Shown: positions 8,476 through 14,994 of the stretch, one piece after another
Layout of the letters: each line of letters begins with the position of its first letter
Position numbering within the stretch: the first letter of the stretch is position 1
Origin: Polyangium jinanense
Lineage (GTDB): Bacteria > Myxococcota > Polyangia > Polyangiales > Polyangiaceae
Assembly: GCF_028435365.1 (NCBI RefSeq)
Contig: NZ_JAGTJJ010000017.1
Coordinates: forward strand, 62,001 to 126,000
Length of the DNA stretch: 64,000 nt
Direction: 5' to 3'
Notes under the pieces: model-generated
The model's database searches: none
Told to the model about the DNA's origin: nothing
What the model saw: the letters and a program-made list of their open reading frames with translations, nothing else
Program-made: the position numbers and the translations under genes

Positions 8476-9300
8476 TCACTTGCGGGTGACGGTGACCTTC
8501 TGGATGACGGGCGGGGTTTCCGGCTTCTCGCGGACCACGGGAACGGAGGCGATCTTGTGCACGACGTCCACCGGCGCGCATTCGCCGAAGATCGTGTAGC
8601 CGCCGTCGAGGTGGAACGCCGCCTCGTCCGTGATGAAGAACTGCGCGCTGTTCGTATTCGGCCCGCGGTTCGCCATGCACAGGAGGCCGGGACGATCGTG
8701 GTTCGCGTCCTCCCAGACCTCGTCCGGGATGACGTATCCGGCCTCGCCCGAGCCGTTCTTCTTGGCGTCGCCGCCCTGGATCATGAAGCCCTTGATGATG
8801 CGGTGGAAGATCGTGCCGTCGTAGGCGGGCTTCTTCTCCCACTTGCCTTCGGGCGTCTTCCACGGGCGAACGCCGCGCGCGAGGCCGACGAAGTTGGCGA
8901 CGGTGATGGGCGCCTTGTCCTCGAAGAGCGTGCACTCGAGACTGCCCTGATCCGTCTCGATCGTGGCCACGAGGCTCTTGCCCGCGGGCAGGCCTTTCGT
9001 GGCGTCGGCGAGGGTCCACTTGCCCTTGACCGGATCGTCCTCGCTCGGCTTGACCTCGGCGACGGGCTTGGCCGAGACCTTCTTCTTCGTGGGCTTCGGC
9101 AACTGGATGCGCGGCCGGGCGCTCTTCTCGGGCTGGCCGGGCGCTTCCTTGTTCTGGGTCTGGGCCTCGGTCTTGCGTTCGGGGGCCGCCGTGGGCTCGG
9201 GAGGGCTCGACTCACAGCCGCTCGCGAAGGCGGTGACGACCAGGGCAGAAGCCGCGGCGAAGGCGGTGAAAGCAGGGCTTTGGATCGCGGGAAGTTTCAT
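8476..9300 (-). CDS. lipoprotein cyclophilin-type peptidyl-prolyl isomerase
   Basis: The protein has 274 residues. ATG 9300 opens a lipoprotein signal with Cys29 (VVTAFASGCESS). A charged Pro/Lys/Glu linker of about 70 residues is followed by a cyclophilin domain (about 105-272). Recognisable blocks are FHRIIKGFMIQGGD, carrying the catalytic-Arg motif FHRxxxxFMxQGGD, then MANRGPNTNSAQFFIT and LDGGYTIFGE. Cyclophilins catalyse cis-trans isomerisation of X-Pro bonds. As a lipoprotein it would help periplasmic or outer-membrane protein folding. Between it and the next upstream gene (9378, opposite strand) lies a 77-base divergent promoter region. It is probably transcribed independently of the downstream lipoproteins (66-base gap). 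Confidence 0.92.
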   Translation of the reverse strand: MKLPAIQSPAFTAFAAASALVVTAFASGCESSPPEPTAAPERKTEAQTQNKEAPGQPEKSARPRIQLPKPTKKKVSAKPVAEVKPSEDDPVKGKWTLADATKGLPAGKSLVATIETDQGSLECTLFEDKAPITVANFVGLARGVRPWKTPEGKWEKKPAYDGTIFHRIIKGFMIQGGDAKKNGSGEAGYVIPDEVWEDANHDRPGLLCMANRGPNTNSAQFFITDEAAFHLDGGYTIFGECAPVDVVHKIASVPVVREKPETPPVIQKVTVTRK

Positions 9301-9377
9301 AGGAGGTCTTTCCCTTGCGGCGAGGCGCGGCGAAGGTCAAGCGCCGGCTCGCATCGTGCTACGAAGGGGCCCGAGCC

Positions 9378-10010
9378 ATGGCCGTCACGAAGCTCAGCAT
9401 CGCCCTGTCGCTCGGGTTCCTGGTCGTCGCCTGCGAGCCGCGCGTGGAGGAGCCGGTACCGCCCCCGCACGACGCGCGCCCCGAGCCGATCGGGCAAGAA
9501 GCCCAGGCCTCGGAAAATCGCCCCTCGAAGACGCGGTGCATCCACCCGACCGAGGACAAACCCAAGCGCACGCTCGCGCAGACGGGCCCCGATCCGGCGT
9601 GTCCGCCCGACGATCTCGCCAAGCCGCCCGTGCTGCGCGAGGGCAAGGTGGTGTTCGCCGACGCGAAGGACGAGACGGTCACCGTGGAGATCGCGCAGCG
9701 TGATCACGAGCGCGCCCGCGGGCTCATGTACCGCAAACACATGGACGAGCAGCGCGGGATGATCTTCGTCTTCGATCGGAACGAGGTGCACCAGTTCTGG
9801 ATGCACAACACATGCATCCCGCTCGACATGCTGTTCGTGGATGCGGACGGGACGATCGTGGGGATCGAGGAAAACACGCCGACGATGAACGACTCGACGT
9901 TCTCGGTGCCGTGCCCGTCGCGTTACGTGATCGAGGTGAACGCGGGGTACTGCCGGCGGCACGGGGTGCGCGCCGGCCAGAAGGTTCGTCTCGAAGGGAT
10001 CGCGGGCTAG
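9378..10010 (+). CDS. DUF192 lipoprotein
   Basis: The protein has 210 residues. ATG 9378 gives a lipoprotein signal with Cys19 (GFLVVACEP). About residues 105-205 match DUF192: the characteristic RARGLMYRKHMDEQRGM block, then FWMHNTCIPLDMLFVDADG and the closing strand VIEVNAGYC. DUF192 proteins are small beta-barrel exported proteins of unsettled function, widespread in bacteria and archaea. An upstream in-frame ATG would place 21 residues before the signal peptide, so 9378 is preferred. The stop codon (TAG, 10008-10010) shares the palindromic CTAG with the stop of the convergent gene, so the two genes overlap by four bases. Confidence 0.88.
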   Translation: MAVTKLSIALSLGFLVVACEPRVEEPVPPPHDARPEPIGQEAQASENRPSKTRCIHPTEDKPKRTLAQTGPDPACPPDDLAKPPVLREGKVVFADAKDETVTVEIAQRDHERARGLMYRKHMDEQRGMIFVFDRNEVHQFWMHNTCIPLDMLFVDADGTIVGIEENTPTMNDSTFSVPCPSRYVIEVNAGYCRRHGVRAGQKVRLEGIAG

Positions 10011-10495
10011 CTGCAGGAGTTCGCGCCGTCACAGCGCACGTAGCAGTCGTTGCAGATCACGCACGAGGCGTACTGGTTGAAGAGGTCCGCCCCGGTCGGG
10101 TAGGCCGACTCGCAGTTCGTGTAGCAGGCCGTGTCGCCATCCGTGCACCCGTCGATGCACGTGACGAAGTCACCACAATCGAGGCTGTCGGCGCAGGCCG
10201 CGAACTCGGACGTGCAGAGGCCGTCGGCGGTGTTGCGCGAACACTCGGAGCACGTGGAGCAGTCGGCCGTGGTCATGTCGCAGGTGGTCATGGCGACGCC
10301 GCCGCCGCTGCCGCCGCTGCCGCCGCCGCCCGAACCGCTACTGCTCGAACTCGATCCGGGTCCTGGACCCCCCCAGTCATCGCCTCCCTCGCCGCCCCCG
10401 CCGCCGACGCCGCCGGTCGAGCCTTTGGCGCAAGCGAACACGTTGAGCGCGAGAAACGAGCAAGCGACGGCGAAGATCGAACGCGCGGACATCAT
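10007..10495 (-). CDS. Gly/Ser- and Cys-rich lipoprotein
   Basis: The 162-residue protein starts at tandem ATGs (10495/10492), about 4-7 bases downstream of a good AGGAGG. The lipobox ends at Cys22 (LALNVFACAKG). It is followed by a long Gly/Ser linker with an internal GPGPGSSSSSSGSGGGG run. The C-terminal domain of about 100 residues carries some 16 cysteines in paired spacing (CSTCSEC, CADSLDCGDFVTC, CVICNDCYVRC). That pattern recurs in secreted myxobacterial proteins and suggests a disulfide-knotted surface module. No enzymatic motif is seen. Its 3' end overlaps that of the DUF192 gene, and the upstream 168 bases separate it divergently from an acyltransferase. Confidence 0.75.
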   Translation of the reverse strand: MMSARSIFAVACSFLALNVFACAKGSTGGVGGGGGEGGDDWGGPGPGSSSSSSGSGGGGSGGSGGGVAMTTCDMTTADCSTCSECSRNTADGLCTSEFAACADSLDCGDFVTCIDGCTDGDTACYTNCESAYPTGADLFNQYASCVICNDCYVRCDGANSCS

Positions 10496-10662
10496 GAATC
10501 CTCCTGCCGCGCGATGGGGCGCGGCGCCGGGGTATCGACGAGCCATCGTCGCACGAATTCGAGGAAAAAAGGACGCAGGGGCAAGGCGCGCGACGCCTTT
10601 CGAGGCCGACGCAAGGCGCGGGTCTTGGCACGCTTTTGTTGGTTTCGGTATACGAGGAATGC

Positions 10663-11568
10663 GTGGTTGCTTTCGTCGTTCCACATGAGCCAGTCCCTCC
10701 CGTCGACGCGCTGAAAGACGGGCTCGCCGCGCTCGCGGAGAAGGCGCGCGACAAGGTGCGCCCGAATGATCTCGAGGCTCGCGATCCGCGCTTCATCGAG
10801 CGCGCGATGCCGCTGCTCGGGATGCTCTACGACCACTACTTCCGCGCCGAGACCGAGCTCGAAGAGCCGTTCGCTCCCGGTCCCGCGCTCGTGGTCGGCA
10901 ACCACAACGCGATGACCGGGACGCCGGACATGTTCTGTCACATGCTCGCGTTCTGGAGGCTTTACTCGCCCGCGCGTGTCTCGTACGGGCTGATGCACGA
11001 CGTGCCGTTCCGCTTCCCCGGCGCGGGCGCGTGGCTGAACGCCGCGGGCGCGATCGCGGCGAACCCCGACAACGCGGCGCGCGCGCTCGATCGAGGCGCG
11101 GCGGTGCTCGTGTTCCCGGGCGGCGACATCGACGCGTGCAAGCCGTTCTCGCGACGGTACGAGATCGAGTTCGGCAAGCGCCGCGGCTTCGTGCGCACGG
11201 CGCTCAGGCACCAGGTGCCGATCGTGCCCGTGGTGAGCGTGGGCGCGCATCACTCGCTCTACATCTGGACCGACGGGCGGCGCATCGCGGAGGCGCTCAA
11301 GCTGCCGATGCTCGCGCGATCGAACGTGGCGCCGCTCGGCGTGGCGCTGCCGTGGGGGATCATCGCGGGAATCCCGCTGCCGCATCTGCCGCCGCCCGTG
11401 AAGATCCACACGCGGATCCTCGCTCCGATCCGCAGCGATCTACCGCCCTCCGCGGCCGACGATCCCGACGCGGTGGAGGATCTTTTCGAACGCGTACGAA
11501 GCGCGATGCAGCGGACGATGAACGATCTGAAGCAGCAAGGCCGCCACGGCTTGTTCCCGGCCTCATGA
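10663..11568 (+). CDS. LPLAT-family acyltransferase (MGAT-like)
   Basis: The protein has about 301 residues. GTG 10663 sits 4-5 bases after GAGGAA; a TTG at 10636 is a weaker alternative. The sequence fits the lysophospholipid acyltransferase superfamily: motif I VVGNHNAMTGTPDMF, motif II around RGAAVLVFPGGDIDA and motif III VPIVPVVSVGAHHS. The first motif has H-x7-D rather than the canonical H-x4-D of PlsC, as in the MGAT/DAGAT-like branch. It probably transfers an acyl chain to a glycerolipid or similar alcohol at the membrane. Its TGA overlaps the next start (ATGA), so it is coupled to the AgmX-tail membrane protein. Confidence 0.8.
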   Translation: MVAFVVPHEPVPPVDALKDGLAALAEKARDKVRPNDLEARDPRFIERAMPLLGMLYDHYFRAETELEEPFAPGPALVVGNHNAMTGTPDMFCHMLAFWRLYSPARVSYGLMHDVPFRFPGAGAWLNAAGAIAANPDNAARALDRGAAVLVFPGGDIDACKPFSRRYEIEFGKRRGFVRTALRHQVPIVPVVSVGAHHSLYIWTDGRRIAEALKLPMLARSNVAPLGVALPWGIIAGIPLPHLPPPVKIHTRILAPIRSDLPPSAADDPDAVEDLFERVRSAMQRTMNDLKQQGRHGLFPAS

Positions 11569-12944
11569 AGACGCTCGCGCCGCTCGTCGCGCTCTCGATC
11601 GTGGCCGTCGCTTCCCCGGCGAGCGCGGTGGCCGTGGGCGGCGCGACGCCGTCGCCGGTGGTGCACGAGGATTACGTGATCGTGAGCCACGACGAGGCGA
11701 GCGGTCGTGAGCACGTGCTCTTCGCCGCGCGCCTCGCGCCCGCCGCGCCGCGCGTGCTCCTCGGCTTGCCGACGCCGAGCACGCCGACGATCGAGCCGCG
11801 CCCGTTGCTCGATCCCGCCGCGCTCGTGCACGCGCTCGTCGAGCCGTACGAGCGACGCACCCGCGGCCGCGCGCCGGCGCCTCCGGCCGCGTGGGTGATG
11901 GATCGATCGACGCTCTCGGGCTTCGTCGTCGGCCCCTCCGCGGGCGAGCAGCCGTTCGACGCCGCGTGGACGAAGAGCTACGTCGATCGGAATTTTTCGT
12001 TCGCCGTGCTCGACGTGGTCACGCCGCCGGGAAGCTCGCTGGAGATCATGACGCCGGCCGCGCACGTCTCGTTCGACACGCCCCGCGTGATCCTCGCGCG
12101 TCGCGAGCCGCCGCGCGCGGAGCCACCTCCGGACGAAGCGCAGGAAGGCGCGGTGCTCCCGCTCGTGGTGGAGTCGGTGCGGGCCGAGCCAAAGGCCGTG
12201 GCGCCGAGCAGCGAGGTGATCGCGCGTATCCTGCGCGCGCGGAGCGGGCCGATCCTCGATTGCTACGAGCGTTTCCTCGAACATCGCCCCGAGGCTACGA
12301 AGGTGACGATCGAGGCTTCGATCCGGCCGAAAGGCGACACGGCTTCGTTGCGCTCCCCGGGCGAGCGTGACGGCGATGAGACGACACGCGAGCTCGCGAG
12401 GTGTGTCGTGACGATCCTCCGCGCGCGGCAGTTCCCGCGGACGGACGAGGGCTGGAAGTTCTCCGCGGATCTCGCGTTCAAGCCGCCACGCACGCCCGCG
12501 CGCCGCACGCACGTCGTGCTCGTCGGGCCCTCGCGGTACGTGTGGAAAGATCCGCCCGCATCGGCGCGCCTGCTGCACGATTTCGAGGCCAGACCGGAGG
12601 ATGTCGCGCGTGCCATGACGCCTGATCTACGCCGCGCGCTCGGGCTTCCCGAAGGCAAACGCCTGTGGATCTCGCACTGGCTCGACCGGGACGTGCGGCG
12701 CGCGCTCGCCGAGGACGCGCTCTTCGATCGCGAGGCTCTACCCGCGGACGGCGAGCCGGGCACGCTCTCGGCGCCCACGCAGAAGCCGCCCGAGATTCGT
12801 CCCACGGCGGAAACCGCACGCGAAAAACCGCGCGCACGTTCACGCGGCAAGCGCACCCGCGGCGTCCTCGTCGCGGCCACGGCGCTCCTGTTCACGGTCG
12901 CCCTCGCTCTCTGGCTCGCGCGGGACGAACGTCCTTCGGCGTGA
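11565..12944 (+). CDS. membrane protein with AgmX/PglI-like C-terminal domain
   Basis: This 459-residue protein is translationally coupled (ATGA) to the acyltransferase. It has a signal peptide (about 1-24) and a middle region without recognised motifs. Around residues 215-305 an AgmX/PglI-type domain appears (ILRARSGPILDCYERFLEHR, then LARCVVTILRARQFPR), including the two spaced cysteines usual in this fold. A single membrane helix (GVLVAATALLFTVALALWLA) lies near the C-terminus. In Myxococcus, proteins with this domain act in gliding-motility and envelope machines. A membrane anchor behind the domain is less usual. Function is otherwise unknown. Confidence 0.65.
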   Translation: MKTLAPLVALSIVAVASPASAVAVGGATPSPVVHEDYVIVSHDEASGREHVLFAARLAPAAPRVLLGLPTPSTPTIEPRPLLDPAALVHALVEPYERRTRGRAPAPPAAWVMDRSTLSGFVVGPSAGEQPFDAAWTKSYVDRNFSFAVLDVVTPPGSSLEIMTPAAHVSFDTPRVILARREPPRAEPPPDEAQEGAVLPLVVESVRAEPKAVAPSSEVIARILRARSGPILDCYERFLEHRPEATKVTIEASIRPKGDTASLRSPGERDGDETTRELARCVVTILRARQFPRTDEGWKFSADLAFKPPRTPARRTHVVLVGPSRYVWKDPPASARLLHDFEARPEDVARAMTPDLRRALGLPEGKRLWISHWLDRDVRRALAEDALFDREALPADGEPGTLSAPTQKPPEIRPTAETAREKPRARSRGKRTRGVLVAATALLFTVALALWLARDERPSA

Positions 12945-13003
12945 AGCGCGTTGCCCCTTGCGCTCGCCCACGCCGGCATCCATGGATTTCCGAGGAGGCC
13001 TCC

Positions 13004-13234
13004 ATGAACGTCGTGATCAAGTACTGCCACGTCTGAAACTACAAGCCCCGGGCCGTGAGTTTCGCGGCCGCCATCAAGGATGCGTTCGACGTCGACAGCA
13101 AGCTCGAGATCGGCAAGCCCAGTCAGTTCGACGTGATCGTCGACGGCGAGCTGATCTTCTCGAAGCAGTCGGCAGGCCGTTTCCCGGAGATCCAGGAGGT
13201 GCTCGACGCCATGTCGAAGCGCGCGGCCGGCTGA
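13004..13234 (+). CDS. SelW/Rdx-family selenoprotein (in-frame UGA = Sec)
   Basis: ATG 13004 follows GAGGAGG by 5 bases. The frame runs to a TGA at 13034-13036, continues open with coding bias and stops at TGA 13232-13234. With the first TGA read as selenocysteine the product has 76 residues. It starts MNVVIKYCHVU and continues NYKPRAVSF, giving the redox motif C8-x-x-U11 of the SelW/SelT/SelH/Rdx family. The rest fits too: FDVIVDGELIFSKQSAGRFP matches the family's VDG.L..SK...GRFP core. Cys homologues have CxxC followed by N-Y-x-P-R-A. Rdx proteins are small thioredoxin-fold redox proteins. A hairpin of bacterial-SECIS size follows the UGA. SelB and tRNA-Sec must be encoded elsewhere. Confidence 0.82.
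13051..13069 (+). promoter_or_regulatory. candidate bacterial SECIS hairpin
   Basis: GGCCG (13051-13055) pairs with CGGCC (13065-13069) around a 9-base loop TGAGTTTCG. The loop begins 19 bases after the UGA at 13034-13036, inside the 16-37-base window described for bacterial SECIS elements, and the loop has the G/U residues SelB usually contacts. The hairpin lies in the coding region, as in all bacterial SECIS. GC-rich DNA forms chance hairpins easily, so this is only supporting evidence. Confidence 0.45.
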
Positions 13235-13298
13235 CCGCCGCGAGCGACAAACCGGCCGCAGCTTGACGGCCGTGCGTCGATGAGGTCCCCTGTCCTGG

Positions 13299-14873
13299 AT
13301 GCGCCGCTCCCTCGCGCTTCCCTTCCCTGCCCTGCTGCTCCTCGCGCTCGCCGGGTGCGGCGATCTCGACACCTTCGTCCCGGATATCCCGGGGTTCAGC
13401 GGTCCGGCGGGCGTCGTCGAAGGAACGCTGACCTACACGGGCCCGCCGCCGTGCACAGAGAAGGGCCACATCGTCGGCGCGGCCATCGTGCTCGCCTTCG
13501 ACAAGCGCCTCTTGCCGCCGCCCTCGGGCCTCGGCACGGGCGCCGCGAGCCTCGACGCGATCCCGGGGGACGTGCTCTTCGCGAGCATCCGCGACAAACT
13601 CGTCTTCGACAAAGACGGCGCGCTCCGCTGCCCCGATCCTTCGGCGCCGAACATCACCGCGAGCGGGACGTGGACAATCGCGCCGCTGAGCGGCGGGACG
13701 TACCAGTTCCGCGGGTTTTACGATCGCGACGGCGACTTCAACCCGGCTTTCTCGATCTCGAATCTGCCGACAGCGGGCGACGTGGGCGGCGGCGCGATCG
13801 ACAACGCGGCCGAGGTGCTCATGGGCGCGGCGCCAGCGTACACGGAGGTCAACATCGGCGAGCCCGACGGCAAGGGAAACCTCGTGATCCCGCCGGTCGG
13901 CGTGCACGTGCTCGGCGTCGGCGTGACGCTCGGGCAGGTGCTGCCGCTCGAACGACCCGTGTTCTACCCGTCGGCCGTGAACGACAGCGTCGCGGGCAAC
14001 ACCGATCCGCACAAGGTCGTGGTGCCGTCGGACTTCGAGTTCGCCACGTTCCCCCCGAACGACGCGTCCTTCATCCGCATCACGTTCTCGGCAGGCGTCG
14101 ATCCAACCGAGATCGACGCAGCCGCAGTCACGCCGTTTTTCCTACCCGTGAAGGATCCGGCCGCGACGCTCTACATGGCGGTCGAGGACGTGAACGGCGA
14201 CGGCCTGCTCAACAACGAGGATCACGTGGTCGAGTCGGCAAACGTGCCGCAGCTCTACCCGACGTCCGTGTTCTCGAAGATCAACGCGCCACGGCTCGCG
14301 AACGACAAGCGCATCGAGACGCAAGCGCGGCCGCGCGTGATCATGCAGGGGCTGACGCTCTTGAAGAACCTGCTGCTCACGGCGACGAAGCTGCCGCCCG
14401 CAATGCCCGATCCGATGAACCCGCCGTTCCAGTCGATGGAGTCCGAGGTGACGGTCGCGGTGCGGCCGGCAGCGATCTGCATCGATCCGGTCGATACGTC
14501 GAAGAACGGCGTGTTCGTGCTGAGCCGCAAGACGGCCGCGGACGGGACAGCGATCATCGCCGATGAAGAGGCGTTGAAGCAGAGCCTCGCGGCGCGCTTC
14601 GGGCGCCCATTCGACATCGTCTACGGTTGTCTGCCGGAAGGGCAGTACTCGATGAACCTCGTCTATCCGACGGGACAGGCGTGGAGCGTGCCGAACGAGG
14701 CCGGCATCTGTGCACTCGCCGAGCCGCAGACGTCCGACGGCAAGACGTGCAAGGCCGTGACGAACTCGCGCCCGAGGCTCGTGTCGCAAGACGCGATGCT
14801 GATCGTGGGCGCGCCAAAGGACGACGCGTACTGCAAGGCGAATCCGACGCCCTCGGCGTGTACCGGGCTTTGA
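13299..14873 (+). CDS. large lipoprotein, function unknown
   Basis: The 524-residue protein starts at ATG 13299. A lipobox ends at Cys20 (LLLLALAGCGDL), so it is an exported lipoprotein. The sequence is beta-rich, with segments such as GVVEGTLTYTGPPPC and YQFRGFYDRDGDFNPAFSIS that recall Ig-like or carboxypeptidase-regulatory folds, and acidic loops (EDVNGDGLLNNEDH) that resemble EF-hand/dockerin-type calcium loops. No catalytic signature is seen. The gene stands alone between the SelW-like gene (64 bases upstream) and copy C of the palindromic repeat, which begins 10 bases after its TGA. Polyangiales genomes carry many such surface lipoproteins. Confidence 0.72.
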   Translation: MRRSLALPFPALLLLALAGCGDLDTFVPDIPGFSGPAGVVEGTLTYTGPPPCTEKGHIVGAAIVLAFDKRLLPPPSGLGTGAASLDAIPGDVLFASIRDKLVFDKDGALRCPDPSAPNITASGTWTIAPLSGGTYQFRGFYDRDGDFNPAFSISNLPTAGDVGGGAIDNAAEVLMGAAPAYTEVNIGEPDGKGNLVIPPVGVHVLGVGVTLGQVLPLERPVFYPSAVNDSVAGNTDPHKVVVPSDFEFATFPPNDASFIRITFSAGVDPTEIDAAAVTPFFLPVKDPAATLYMAVEDVNGDGLLNNEDHVVESANVPQLYPTSVFSKINAPRLANDKRIETQARPRVIMQGLTLLKNLLLTATKLPPAMPDPMNPPFQSMESEVTVAVRPAAICIDPVDTSKNGVFVLSRKTAADGTAIIADEEALKQSLAARFGRPFDIVYGCLPEGQYSMNLVYPTGQAWSVPNEAGICALAEPQTSDGKTCKAVTNSRPRLVSQDAMLIVGAPKDDAYCKANPTPSACTGL

Positions 14874-14883
14874 GAGCGTAGCG

Positions 14884-14985
14884 CCGGGGTTTCACCCCGG
14901 GCCCGACCAGGGGCTGTTCGCCCCTGGACCCGAACCAGGGCGCAGCCCTGGACCTCAGGTGCATCGACCGCGATGCGGTCGATGC
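14884..14985 (+). repeat. composite palindromic element, copy C
   Basis: Four hairpins appear in the order of copies A and B: CCGGGGT-TTC-ACCCCGG (14884-14900), CCAGGGGC-TGTTC-GCCCCTGG (14907-14927), CCAGGGC-GCA-GCCCTGG (14935-14951), and an 11-bp terminal stem around GAT (14961-14985). The element fills the 121-base gap between two convergent stop codons (14873 and 14995) and lacks the tail of copies A and B. It may serve as a bidirectional transcription end. Confidence 0.8.
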
Positions 14986-14994
14986 AAGAGGAGC

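Noticed and set aside
10626..10641. TGGCACG...TTG resembling a sigma-54 site before the acyltransferase
   Set aside because: The TGGCAC half is present, but GC at the -12 element is absent at the right spacing.
13034..13036. Reading this TGA as a plain stop (nonsense pseudogene)
   Set aside because: The frame beyond carries the full family core and the TGA falls on the redox residue, so selenocysteine is the simpler reading.
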